This document shows positions 37,530 to 50,500 of a stretch of 64,000 nt of DNA, piece after piece. The notes under the pieces were generated by a model. That model worked only from the letters and a program-made list of their open reading frames with translations, did no database searches and was not told the origin of the DNA. Source of the stretch: Formicarius rufipectus (lineage: Eukaryota; Chordata; Aves; Passeriformes; Formicariidae); the NCBI GenBank assembly GCA_013399695.1, contig VXAU01004757.1, positions 62,001 through 126,000 of the forward strand, in the 5' to 3' direction. The position numbers and the translations under genes are program-made. Position 1 is the first letter of the stretch; every line of letters begins with the position of its first letter.

Positions 37530-37790
37530 ATTAGGATTGAGTTCATCTTATCAAATGGGCCTTTGAGCGTATTGTGAAGTAATTTACCAAAGAAAAATTA
37601 TAACGATTTTCCACTTCATTTACTTCAACAGTAGCTACGTAATGTCAATAGTTTTAAACATTTAATTAGACACACCACGTGTTTTATGCTCTACTAATTA
37701 CATAAAATTGTGCTCAATAATTTTCTTCCCATTGAAACAAACCTTAAGCAGCTGTTAAAACACTAATTAGGTGAATGCTTCCATGCTGTG
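37530..37790. promoter_or_regulatory. Candidate conserved enhancer (homeodomain cluster)
   Basis: Three TAATTA cores lie at 37,663-37,668, 37,695-37,700 and 37,764-37,769. With them are a CACGTG E-box (37,676-37,681), a CAGCTG E-box (37,749-37,754), a CCTTTGA TCF/LEF-type site (37,560-37,566) and a ACAATAG/CAATAAT-type SOX word. The block is free of repeats and of any long open frame, and has balanced, information-rich sequence unlike its surroundings. By analogy with known vertebrate gene-desert enhancers I infer a regulatory element; target gene unknown. Confidence 0.35.
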
Positions 37791-39526
37791 CATTTGACCT
37801 GGTGCCAAGCATGTCCCTCCCAACGGTGAGCAGGTTCTTTCCAGTGTCCACGATGGAACCCTAAATGCACGTCAATCTCTGCCATACCACCGAACCAAGA
37901 GCGAACTCCAAACATTTATTTTGGCCCTCACCTTTGAAAACTAACATAATATATAAAATGCAACAGTTCAGAAATATGTTTAATTATACTGGGTTTCTAA
38001 TTTTCTCTGCTTCCATTTTTACCTCCAAAGAGCAGCTAAATTTGATGTAGAGCTCGTCATTTACAATCTCCTATGAAATCAGCACTTTTTATTACATTGG
38101 AGCTGCTTCACAAATGTTATCTCACAGTACAGTCAAATGGAAACACTATGAAACATGTTGCTGAGCCTGTTAAAAATGAAGCCCTTAGTACTGGGATATT
38201 TCAGGGAAATTTTGTTCGTAAAATATTTTAAAGTTATGTGAACCACAGTTACTATGCATACAGTGGTGAGGGACAGGAAAACCTTTCTTTTTTCAGTTTT
38301 ACATGAAAAGAGAATTCAGAGAAGTTTTATTTATTTTAGATATCCTTACTAAAGGGTATGTAAGTCTTATCATTGACAAGTTTTTGGTGATCTTAATGGC
38401 TTCCTGAATTGAGTCAGTACCTCTGAATCTCTCAATGGGTTTCACTTGGAGCTTCAACCCCGGATGTAATTCCAGTAAAATCAGGATCTCCTATTTACTA
38501 GATCTGTACAGCTACAGACCTAATCCTGGGGTTCCTACAAGAACAGAGGCCTGGCAGAGAGGGTCAGATTGCCAATAAGAGGAACTGTCTGACACAGTTC
38601 CTACCTCAGCAGTCCCCTAAACCTGCTCAAGCCTCTATGACCTGGGATTTCAGTCTTGACCACATCCTGACAATTCAACTCCAACATTGGTTCCTGAAGG
38701 ATTCCTATAAGAAGAAATTGCCCATGCTGGCCATTTTCAGAGACAGATATTTACACTTTCCTCTACCTGTATTCTTTGAAATTAGACCCTAGTGAGTGCA
38801 CATAAATGATCAAAAATTCAAAAGAAAATGGATTTTCCTCTGATATATTTTGACAAATTTTTAAGCATTATCATCTACGTATGCTTGCTCCTCTACAGCA
38901 GCAGAAGTATGCCTGTTATAGTACCAAAAAAAAGTCCTGTATTTTACTCAATATCAAGTCTCCCCAAATTATTTTAACTACTTTTTTTTTTAATCATTTC
39001 CAGAAATTGGCAATCTGGCTGACAGTCTTCTAAAATACACCATATCTGTGGACTTTCTTCGTTTATAGATTCTGTGTAGAACACTTATTACTTACTGTTT
39101 ACAAAATAATTACTTAATTTCAAATAAGTATAAATTTATTTTAAAGCCTGTAGCATTCATTGAAACAAATCATCAGTTTACAATCCCTTGTTTGTGTGAA
39201 GCACTAACTCTGAAGGGAAAATGAATCACAAGGCTTTCCACTAAGATATGAAGCCTGCCAACACTTGCAGGACTCTTTTCAAACAACTTCTGGAAAATAA
39301 AGAGGGATACATCCTGGCTTCCTTTTCTAGTGCCATTATGACCTGCATCAGGTGTGCTGTTGAATGTTTTTATTTTTTAACTTGCATACTCTTTGGTCAA
39401 GAACATCACTAAAAATGGTACAATTCCAAACCATGTACCACATCCCTGAAAATTAACAATAGATGTGCTTAAAAAAAAATCCCAAAACATAAAAGATGTT
39501 GAATTCTCGTAGTTCATATTGACCTC

Positions 39527-39840
39527 ATGCACTGGAGCAAACACAGCTTTTCTCTGTCAGAAGAGAGTGGCTCTCACTTCACTACAACCTCCATGAAGGC
39601 AGCTGTAGAGACCAATAAGGTCTCTCCTGAGCCTTCTTTCCTCCAGGCTAAACAATCCCAGCTCCCTCATCTGCTCCTCAACAGACTTCTACTCCAAACC
39701 ATTCATGAGCTTCCTTGCCCTTCTCTAGAACTGCCCCAGGACCAGAGTGTCTTTCTTGTCATGATGAAGCCAAAAGTGAACACAGGATTTGAGGTGTAGC
39801 CTCACCAGTGCTGAGTCCTTTCTCATGCTGATGGACTGTT
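39527..39840 (-). mobile_element. CR1 LINE 3'-region fragment, minus strand
   Basis: The reverse complement reads 'gtgaggctacacctcaaatc', 'gtgttcacttttggcttcat', 'tctagagaagggcaaggaag', 'gatgagggagctgggattgt', 'ttagcctggaggaaagaagg' and 'gagaccttattggtctctac'. These are successive hallmarks of the CR1 3' region in correct order. The plus-strand open frame at 39,527-39,799 is simply the antisense of this element. The terminal 8-mer repeats are not in this piece, so its own 3' end has been lost or lies beyond recognisable sequence. Confidence 0.9.
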
Positions 39841-39904
39841 AACTTATAACAACACCTGAGTACATCTTTCCAATGTTCTCATCTCACACCATTTGAAGAT
39901 GTGC

Positions 39905-39962
39905 CTTAGATGGGACTAGATGACCTCCCAAGGTTCCTTCAAACCTGAATATTCTATGATGC
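39905..39962 (+). mobile_element. CR1 3' terminus, plus strand
   Basis: 'gggactagatgacctcccaa' and 'ggttccttcaaacctgaata' followed by 'ttctatgat' is the terminal block of a CR1 copy in the sense orientation. It sits about 70 bases after an oppositely oriented CR1 fragment, so two different insertions (or one rearranged one) meet here. Confidence 0.8.
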
Positions 39963-41708
39963 TCACTGAAAATCACAGCAGGTGGCCATAACCTCAGTAT
40001 CTTTCACATACAACTCACTTCCTTACTCTTCCTTTTTACTGCAGGCATCTGCTGAGCTCACCTGCCTCAGCCTGAGTAATCATGTCCGTTTTTTACGCAT
40101 AATAGACAGCAGAATACAGGGGGGACAGAGTATTTTCCCCTTTCCAGCTTCCATATCTACTTCACAGAAACTTCCTTTATCAACCACATTTGTATTCTTG
40201 GAAATGTGTTCCTTTCAATAAAAATTACTTACTATTTTATGGAAGTTGAAGGCCAATGACCCAAATTCCGTAAAACACTAAAAATACTTTTTCTCATAGA
40301 ATCCTGAGTTGCTTTTTTCTCAGTAGCAGAGAAAGCATTTTACTATAAACAGTTACATTTTTGCCCACACTAAAAATTCTGTATTAAAAATACATTAAAT
40401 GAGGGACAGATGTTTAAAACAGTGGACCTACAATAAAGTATTAAATATTGCTGGCACACTGTGTCCTTTGGTACAGTTGAGTCTCTTTTAGCAATAGGCA
40501 TGTTTTCACAGCTGTAAAAGCACCAAAAATCACAGTCTTTGCTCCAATATTAATATAGAAATCTATTAAAAAATATACCAGACTGCTGAACAGATTAGAC
40601 TATTGTTCATACATTCTATTATTAAAATAATTTGCTTTTACAAATTAGCATTAAACTCAAATGTTTTGAAGTTGTTCAAGGGGAATAGTGTCACTTTGAA
40701 GAGTACACAGATTATTGAAATGAAACCAAAAAATTCCACTTTTGTCAAGATAAAAACGCGTCTCCTAAGAAATCAAACCTGCTACTTGACGACAAAAGTC
40801 TAACTCATGTCAGCACAGAGAAGGTGGATGATCCTGTGTGATATTGCTCCAAACCTGCCTATGCAGTGTAGGATTCAATCCTTTTTCCACAGGTACGGCT
40901 GTTGTCTTAGAGCTATGGGAGCAAGAAGTAAGACAGACATGGAAGAGCAGATTTTGTGATCTAGTGCATTTTGGTATTAATGCATGTTAAACATAAACAT
41001 GAAAGGCAAAGATATAGCACATACAACAGAATGATAATACTAGAATATGCAGACCTTGATCTAGTAACTGTTGAGATGAACTTGGTAAATTCATTACCAC
41101 CACAAAGACCTGCTCACCACTGATGAAGTGATGCCTGTTTAAGTTTGCAACCCATTTGGAATAATAATAGGTACAAGATGTCCACAGCTCAATTTGTTTT
41201 AGTGAGTTCTACTTAAAATATCAATTAGGAACATTAGTTCCTGTAGCCTGAAACTCTTTTAGTATTCAAAACAATAAGGAGAAAGAATGTTACAAAAATC
41301 TGCATCTCCTGTTAAATGAAATGTGGAGGACCAACTTGAGCCTTTGAGGGAATCAGAAAAACCGAATCTGTTGGATGTATGTGCATCTCATAATCTTTGT
41401 CCAAGTTCCTGATGAAGACAGGGATGAGCAGCTGAGTAGGGACAAAGCTTTGTTAAAAGCTCCAAACTCCAGAAACACTGTTTTAAAAGCTAGAAAAAAT
41501 CCTAGAAGACTGGGTGGAACAAGACAGAATATGGGCAATATGATGAACAGGCAATATGCTACCATATACAGTAATAGAAACAAAGCTGGGAGCTCAGTTT
41601 CTACTCAATAAACAAATTCCTTGGACTGAAGACATTTTTTTGGAAGGAGTTTGTATGGCCCAAGCACTTCTACTCTCTTTGAAGCCCCACAAAATCAAAA
41701 CCAAAATG

Positions 41709-41724
41709 CCACACACACACACAC
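41709..41724. repeat. (CA)n microsatellite
   Basis: About seven to eight CA units followed by an A run and a C run. Confidence 0.85.
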
Positions 41725-44580
41725 AAAAATCCCCCCAACCCTGAAGATATGAACAGCCCAAGTTAAACATGATTCTCAGCCTCTAGAAAGTCTCTTGTTA
41801 TCCATCTTGAGTAGGTCTTTGCTGAGGAGGTCCTACCCAACTGTGGACCCAGAGGATGAAGCTGAAACCCCGTGATGTAACTAAGCAATTCTTGCGTTGA
41901 AGGAATGCCCACCGCAGTGCTGGCACTCACTGGGCACAGAGAGGACTGTTTGCAGTGGCAAGACCAGTGGTGGCAGGCAGCGGTGCTTACAGCTATACCC
42001 TCATCTCTATGAGCATTGTTGCTGTGATGGGCATGTGCCACACAGAGCCCCCCAACTTCACCAAGCACAGGGTCCCAGCTGAGCATAGCTGGGGATGCAG
42101 AGGTGTGGAACAGCATCACTGCCACAGTGACCAGCACAGCCCAACACATAATGAAACAAAGAGAGCCCTCACCTTTCTGGTTGGACAAAAAATCAGAGGC
42201 TGTAAAACACAAGGAGGGAGAAGGAAGGGGGGAGTAAACAATCTTTGAGTAGGAAAACAGGATAAATTCATTGAATAAATTATTTACTGGAATTATTCAC
42301 TTAGCTTCAATTACAATCTATCCATTCTATCCACCATCTACATTAAATTATAATAAATTATTCTATTATAACTTGGCTTCATGCCTGCTGATTTGCAATA
42401 GCTTATTTTTTCAGAAAATAAAGGTCTTAGGCTGTTTAATCTTCCACAGTATTTAGATGAGTACACCTGGACATACCTAAAAGGCAGTTCCTTTTTGAGA
42501 GACACAGTTGTTCTCTAAATTAAAGAGAGAGGGGCGAGCATATTATATTTATATTGTTACCAGATATTTTGACAACATAAAAAAGACTCAAGATCTCAAA
42601 ATAATCTTAAAACAAAAATATCTTGCTGCTTTCCCGAAGATTTTGGCATACATTCTGTACTGAATACCCAAATGCAATTCTGAGAATATATGCACAGTCT
42701 CCATCCTTCTGTCATCAGGTCCCTACTGGGCAGATGTTTTAGGATTCTTCTGAATTAAAAATGTCTTGTTCTACTTTACCAGACCATCTTTGACATTCAC
42801 AAAGGGCTGCACTTAAAAATTGATTCCAATAGGATGCTGAAAAAAGGGGGGGAAACTAATATGAAGGTTGCTTTTTTATGTAATATATAAAAGTAAGTTT
42901 GGTTTCCACAGTCACACAGAATGACTTTTTGTTAGGAACCCTAATCTGCACTGGGATAAAATGAGCACAGGTCAAACTAAAAAGTATAGTTACACTGAAA
43001 GAACTGTAGGGGAAATATGCAGTTAAATTAAGGGTCTGCAAACATGAGCACACTGCTCACCTTCCTTTCCTCATTCCTGTATTTCTACAGTCACTATGCC
43101 ACTGAACTGATCAGACAGACACTAAATTTTTAGTTCTATATACACTGTAATTTTTACATCTTGCTTGACTTCAACACAGCATGTATCATATTATGGATTA
43201 AAGCAGAAATAAATAAGGAAAAAAGTGACAAAAAATACTTTTATACATTTAACAGTACTCTGTGAAACAACACTACAAAGTAAGGGATAACCAAGGTCTT
43301 ACGGGTCTTTTTTATCAGAGGCACCTGCTGAAGTTGCAGGAAAAGCCAAATTCTACCCAGGTGGGCAATCTGAAAGCACAAGTTAAACCAGCTGATTGAA
43401 AGAGTGGTCATACTGTGATTGGGATAGATTTGTTCTGTCCCTGGAAAAAGGTCAAGGACAATATAGAAAATAGCAATGCAGAGAAATTCCACCATAAATT
43501 CATATATATATTTCAAGAACCTGAAAGCACTTTGGATGTAGCCACCTCAGATCCCCAATGAAACAAGATCCTACGTTTTCAAATATGCATCTTAGGAAAA
43601 AAAACACTAGACATCATACTAGTCAGATGAAACTAATAAATACTGTCTCCCTTGCCCCTTACAGGAGTAGCATGGGCTTTTAGTTTGCTAATATTAACAG
43701 GTTCCACTACACTACAAGTGCTTTTGTAATACTGAAAACACACTAACACTACATCCATGTAGTTTCACTGCTGATGTCTACTACTATTAAAGCGTAAGCA
43801 TATACTTCAAAATTATAATTCACTTAGCTATTACCAGAGCCAGCATTATGTGAATAAGCTTGATATATCTCTGTTCCAAAACCTATCAGAAAACAATTTA
43901 TGGAATCTAATAAATTGAAAATGAATTGTCTCCAGCAACCATATATTTCACAATAAATGTATGTTCTTTGATCACAACTGACTGTGCTATGTTCTAATTA
44001 ATTTTTATACAGAAGTTTGCTATTGCCCCTTAAATAGATTTTATACACAAGACTAATCAGGTAGCATTTTCAGCTGTGCCTCCATCTTTTCACCTTCCAA
44101 CTAAGTTAAAAATTCACAGAATTCTAGTATTTCTGGCATAGCTTCCTACATGTAAGTTATTTCAGTTTATGGAAGGAAAGATCTGTATTTTTCCCTTGCT
44201 TTCTTGACCCCAACAGGCACATAATAGAAAGAAATACGTGCAGACAGTTTAAGGACTTGCCTCCAGACAATGTGGCTGTGGAAATGAATCGCTTTCTAGC
44301 TCTCAATGACTTTTTTACCCAGTGAAAAGTACTGGAATTACTCAGCTACTGTGTATCCCCTCCACAGTCTTCTGAGACAGACATAGAGCTATTTGAGATT
44401 TCTGTTTGAAATGACAAGGTAGCTGGCATGAAGTAGCATTTGGGCCCTATTTCTGCTGGGATGCTGTAACTTCCCATTTTTGAGTGTGTTTTCTTGTATC
44501 AGTGACCAGGAACCTGGAAAAAACATCTATGAGTGCAATACAAAGTCTCTAGTTTGGACTGGATGGTCCATGCACAGATT

Positions 44581-44605
44581 ATTTTACACAGCTGATGTGT
44601 AAAAT
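44581..44605. repeat. Perfect 10-bp-arm hairpin, 5-nt loop
   Basis: ATTTTACACA (44581-44590), loop GCTGA, then TGTGTAAAAT (44596-44605). It has the same design as the hairpins at 12.7 and 26.8 kb. Confidence 0.92.
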
Positions 44606-45278
44606 CTGGCATCAGATTTAGGGAAAGAAAATAACAGTAAGGCTGGGGTAGAAGGTATTAGCCAGAGGAGAAAAGTAAAGGGAAATGAGAAGGTTGGACA
44701 TTGATACTATCTACCTCCTGCTTTGCCATTGGGAGGTATATTCTGTTCACTTGTGGGACTAAAATGAAATTAAAAATTCTAATTGATTAGAAGTAAAAAA
44801 ACCTCTACTTCCTTGTCCAGGTCTTCCTCTGTCTTTATGCCTTCATGTAGAAAGGTCTAAGGCTCTTCACATATTTTTGCATACTACTATCATTGTCCTT
44901 GCTTACAAGTAACAAACTATGCCTGTCTACCTGTCATTAATCTCTGCAGGACAATACAGTGCAAACAATTAGGCTATGAAAGATGCTCTAGCACATTTTA
45001 TATGCCTATGTACACACATATAAACATTTTGAAAACCAAAATAAAAGAAAGCTTGAGGAAATGAAAAAAGCATCCAATAAATTCCAAAGAATTCCCAGTG
45101 ACAAAGAGAATATCAAATTTAGCCTCAGCATCAGGCATCACTACACAACAAAAAATTCTTGTTGCATACCATGTGGTTAGAGACACCAGGAAAGTTGACA
45201 TTATATCTGTTTAAGAAAAGGTCAGAAAATTGTCTCTCTAGAGTTGCTTAAGTATGTAAGGATCCAGCCTTGGGATAC

Positions 45279-45329
45279 AGCTAGATAACCCTGGGACATC
45301 TCTTTCAGCATTTTCTATGGTTCTGTAAC
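45279..45329 (+). mobile_element. Possible worn CR1 3' terminus
   Basis: 'gctagataaccctgggacat', 'ctctttcagca' and 'ttctatggttctgtaa' follow the order of a CR1 end ('agatgacc..gggac..cccttccagc..ttctatgattctgt'). It is only about 50 bases long and diverged, so the call is tentative. Confidence 0.45.
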
Positions 45330-46344
45330 AACGGCTAGGGGGATTTTAAAAATTAGTATTCTAAAAACACTCTCTGCTCTGTGGAGACTCTGGCAAGAGG
45401 CATTCTTATACTCTGATACTAAATTCCTATAGACTGATATTACAATGAGTAAGTAGGAATATGCTGAAATTAAACTTTTAGAAAACAGGGTGGTGATTTT
45501 TTTTTTTCCACGTACAGACCATACAAGACTATTTATGTTAAATGTTCAAAAATTAAAATAAATTCCATAATACAGACAGGAAGTCAGTGCAATAGGAACC
45601 AAATGGGAGTAATGGGACCCAGGTGGTTGGAATGGGTACAAAAACCCACATAGATGGCCATGTACGGCACAAATTGGAGCCTGGAGATGATTATAACTGG
45701 AACCTTCCAAAAGAAAGAATGACTGTAAACTGTTAACTGTATCAATGCAAACATCTTGGTATCTTACCACTGAGGAACGAGTGAGGAGGGAGACGTTTAT
45801 AATTTACTTAGCTAATACGACCTGATGTCTTCATGCTGAAACTATATCATATTAAGGGATGTATTGGTATAGGGCATCACAAGCATGTAATTTTAACTCT
45901 TGATTAGGATGAGACTGGAGCATAACAAAAGTGGCAAGATGGAATTTACTCTCAGATCAGTCAAGAAACAAACAGCCATATTGCTTCAAAAGTCACAGAC
46001 AAAACCATAAGCTTAGACAAATAAAAATATAAGCCTGTTATTCAGTACATAAGCCGATAGGAAAAATTTATTTAAGCTTTAGTCATATAATAGTTTGGGT
46101 CACTGAAATACTTTAATTTACTTACCCACCTCTCTATTTATTTCAAGACAGAAGACTAACACCCTATTAAAAAAAAAAAAAAAGTCATGTACAAAGAACA
46201 TCCAACTCATGAGAAAAGCTCGCTTGGATGAAAAATAAATACCTTTAAGAGTTTTTTCATTAAGAGAAAGAATATCCACAATATGGTACAAAATGGTAAC
46301 AACTAGCCTAAGTGAAAGATGCAAAAAGAATTTCTGGCATCGTG

Positions 46345-46358
46345 TATATATATATATA
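46345..46358. repeat. (TA)7 microsatellite
   Basis: Seven TA units between GTG and GTTGATAG. Confidence 0.85.
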
Positions 46359-46980
46359 GTTGATAGCTTAAAAGACTGTCGAGAAACTGTGAGCCTTGTT
46401 GACAGACACACTGTCTGGGAATTAAGAGCTCATGGCCAGGACTTTGTAGATTTGCATTTTATAAAGGTGTCCAACAAAACCTGTGACTCAATGACAGTGC
46501 ACTGATTTCAGCACTCTTCCTCCACTGCAAAAGATTGAGAAAGTGCACACTATTTCACTTGCTACACTTTATAAAGCAATACGGCTCGCTTGGACCCACT
46601 GAGATTCTGTGATGGCTGAAGTCTGCTTTTTAGCATGTTTTTTAGAGGGAGAGAGTAATTTTTTTGACAAAGGAGGGAAAGAGAGAGGGAAGACATTACT
46701 GCTGTTTATCACAGTCTAGTACGAAATCTTTAGAAACTCTTTAAATGTATATGTCCATGTTGTACATGGATGAAATATAATTTTATTATCAATAGACTAG
46801 TGTAGCTACCATACAAAAGAACAGTGAACCAAAAAAAAATATCACTTATAAGGTCCCACGTAAAGTGAAATTCTAATTTATTCAGACCTATAGTGTCAAA
46901 AGAAATAGATATTATTTTCTCCTACATCATTCCAAGAACAAAAAGATTCAAAGTACATATTATGAGCAATGTATATTTGT

Positions 46981-46998
46981 GGGGTGGGTGGGGGTGGT
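46981..46998 (+). repeat. G-rich run, possible imperfect G-quadruplex
   Basis: GGGGTGGGTGGGGGTGG gives three runs of at least three G plus one GG with single-T loops. A two-tetrad quadruplex is possible, or a three-tetrad one if the G5 run is shared. It is isolated in AT-rich DNA with no promoter features. Confidence 0.6.
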
Positions 46999-47130
46999 AC
47001 TGTTTTCCATTGTAGTGCTATTCATTTGGGTGTATTTCATTCTTTGTCAATATTTGTTAATATTTTATCTTTTTTATTTGTTTTTAATGAGAACTAAAGT
47101 CTTTGTGGCATATAGTATAAAAATAAATTT

Positions 47131-47187
47131 AAAAACAAAACAAACAAACAAACAAAAAAAACCACAACAAAAAACCCAAACCAAAAT
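47131..47187. repeat. A/C-rich low-complexity tract
   Basis: AAAC units (CAAACAAACAAACAAA) pass into AACCACAACAAAAAACCC words, with no T or G over about 55 bases. It is of the same family as the other A/C-rich tracts. Confidence 0.9.
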
Positions 47188-47448
47188 CCTGAAAGGAACA
47201 CTGTGGAAGCAATCAGAAATTCATAAAATTACACAGTGTAAAAATGTAAAGAGCAAAGTGCTTAGAGTATTAAAAGTGTGTGGAAGCAAAAGTTCCTGTT
47301 TCAAGACGGTAACAGAAAAAGACCAAAAAACAGCCAACACCATGAGGTTGACCTATAATCTAAAGGCAATGTAGAAGACTTTATTTTTAAATTAAGTTAA
47401 AAATATGAAATGTCCAACTTTTGCAAAACAGAAGAAGAGAGAAGATGA

Positions 47449-47522
47449 AGTGAATTCATAAAACACAAAATACATCAACATTGCAAGTGAATTCATAAAA
47501 CACAAAATACATCAACATTGCA
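47449..47522. repeat. Perfect 37-bp tandem duplication
   Basis: The 37-base unit at 47,449-47,485 is repeated without any mismatch at 47,486-47,522 (each starts AGTGAATTCATAAAACACAA and ends CATCAACATTGCA). Perfect identity in non-coding DNA suggests a recent duplication or an assembly artefact. Confidence 0.97.
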
Positions 47523-50500
47523 GATAAGTAAAATCTGTATAAGTTTGGGGCCAGTAACCCAGTCAATATACTTTCTGATGGTAAACAGCCTGAAAGAAGT
47601 GTTTGGCCTTTACTGGAGTAAGAAAATAGATCTAAATAAATCCCATGTGAAAAAGAAATGAAAAACATCTGCTAAAGACACAAATGGTTTGTTGGCTGAT
47701 GTCAACAACAGGAAGGCTTCCAGTATATCAACTCTGGGCTTGCCAGCAGGTGTTGCTGCAATTATTCAGAACAATTAGAGGTGATGTTTCCAAAAGCACA
47801 GAGATGACAGGGCCAATAAATAAAGCAAGCACGATATTGTCAGCAACTGAAATGTAAGTATTTCTCATAAATCTTTTGAGAACCTGTGCAACTAAGTATT
47901 TTAAAGCTAGCCACCAGGGCCTCAAATTTTACCAGTCATTCTAATACAAAATAGTATCTCCTCTATCACTAATGCCACTGAAATCCCCCAAACAAACTGA
48001 TTTCTACGATACCTACTTTACTATAGACTCTCACTTTGCTAAAGAGAAATATAACCATGAGCAGATAAACCAGACAATATTTTGAGATAGCATGTTTTTG
48101 AGTACATTTATTTATTTTCAATAAGCATGAACTTTCACTGATGTTGACATTCATTAGAATTTTAGATTAACTAACCCGATTAGTCTCATTACAGCTTTTT
48201 TCCTTTTCTTTGCAGATTTCCAGTATTGATGTTCTTTCATTATGGCCCTGCTTCAGCTTAGCAGAAGACATAAACCACAGCTCTAATGTTTAGATGTTGG
48301 GTTTCTCAATATACTTTGAGTATGACTATGCACATAGTACTCTCCAGATGGGCATACATGTTAACAATATACTGTAGATCAACACCAAATACACAAAAAT
48401 CTTCCCTAAAATCTTCCCATTAATGAAGTTCATCATGCACACCCATCATCCTGAGTTTTTAGAGAAAGTTCTCAAAATTACGTCTATGTCATGACATGCT
48501 CTCCAGACTAATCTAAATTGCATTCTCAATTAATTCATAATTTTACAAGAAAGCAGAACTTTTTCTATTTTTTTTAATCCATTCATCTTTCTAACTACCT
48601 TGAATAAGAAAAAGTCTATTAAAAACCCCAAAGACATGATATGACCTGCATCATTTTGAACTATTAAATTACTGCTCATGGAAATCAGCCAAGAAGTGTA
48701 GTGGCTTCTTCACAGTGAACTGCATCATGACCCCACATCTCTTGATTTTCTGTCTTGCTGCTAGTGTTACAGCTCACTTCAGTAGACTCTCTGTCAAAGG
48801 CAAACCTCTCTGTCATTTACATCATGACCTGCATTTCATGGAAAACCTGAACTTAAAAGAGAGAGGAACTTTTACTTCATTTGAGTTAGAGAGCTAAGCT
48901 GATAGTTCCTGGGAAATATGCCTCCCTGTTTCAATGTTATATTATGCAGACATCATACTATGGAGGCATCACCCAGATGCCCAGCCCAGCCACAGGCACA
49001 AGAGTCAGTCCCTCCTCCCAGGCACATTTTATGAAGTACTAACTGACTCAGTAAAGGTGGAATAATCACACTGCAGTTCATGCTTCTTTTTTATAATATG
49101 TTTCAAGCCGAAAGCTAATTACTTGTTCAAGTCACTTACTCAGAGATTAAATTGCACCAATTGCTTGCAGGTCAAAATAAGTTACTTAGTACACTTAGCT
49201 TTCACCTTAAACACATGCACATTGCTGTTTCCCTACAGGAAAGAATAATTAATGGAGAGTTTCAAAATCCTCTCAGGATGCAAATGCTATTTAAGTGTTA
49301 GATACTATTTTATTCTAAGGAGTTCTGGGGGTGGAAAAACTTAGGATGCTGATAACTGCCAGAAATATTTAAAAAAGCTCAATGAGAGAAATAAGTGAAT
49401 AAGTGAAAGGATAGGATGAAAAGTAATTTGACAAAAGGGACACAATGAAAAATCAGTATTTGTCTTGCAAAGTACATTTTCTTAATCTATAACTTTAAAC
49501 CAAACAAAATGTCAAGAAGTTGTTCTTCTAACAGCCTGCTTTACAAACTACACCTGGAGCCTGACCTGAAGTTGTGTTTGTGTGCTCTCTGGCTCATGCG
49601 AGAAAGCAATTAACAATTTTGTTGACAATGAACAAATCAAAATAGAATACCATTTTCTCATACCATTATGGAGCAGATAAAAGTAAAGGTCATCACCACT
49701 TATTTTTGAATGGAGGAAAGAAGATCTGTCTTCAAAGAGAGACAGATTTTGGATCCCTGAAGAAGGATGATAGAATTTTTACACAGTCACTTTACAAATA
49801 ACTCCCCTATCCCACAGCATCTTAGCTGGACTTGTTAAAAACTGAGGAATTGACTGCATTTAAAATAGAATCCCTTTCCAGTCACATCCAGCAGGTATTA
49901 GATTTCCTTCCCTCAAAGTGTTCAAAAGGGCTGCAGAAAACCTCTTTGCCTAGTGAGATATTCACAGCTGCTCTTTGTGGCTTCAGAAATGGAGCTAGTG
50001 TCTGTCATTTGAGACCTGTGCTAATACGAGGAAATAAGAAGCATCTTTTTTTTCTAACTGGTATAAAATACAGCAAAAATCTTAAATCATACATGAGAGA
50101 GTAATCCTTTAAAAGTCATTTTGTTACCATGCTGAGAAAGCATGATATAACAGCTACTCTCAAATCCATGGTGACTTTGTGCACAATGAGTGGAGGAGAT
50201 AAGCAGTGTGAATAAGGAATAGAGATGAACTTCAGCTGGAGTTTAAGCTGGCCCTGCTCTTACGGACACAAGGCAGCTGAAGACCGCATGTCTACTAAAG
50301 CCACCAGAACTACAACACTACACATGAACTAAATTTTTTAGACCTACATTTTTCAACACAAAGTAGTTACCCCAAGAGAAAAACATCCCAAGTGAAGGGC
50401 ACAGCATAGAATTTCACCTCACACACTCATGTCCACAGGCACTGGGACCACTGGGGCAGCTGATGCTTAACTCTCACAGCTGAAATGGGTTGCCCACCAG

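Noticed and set aside
39527..39799. 90-codon plus-strand open frame
   Set aside because: It is the antisense of a minus-strand CR1 fragment.
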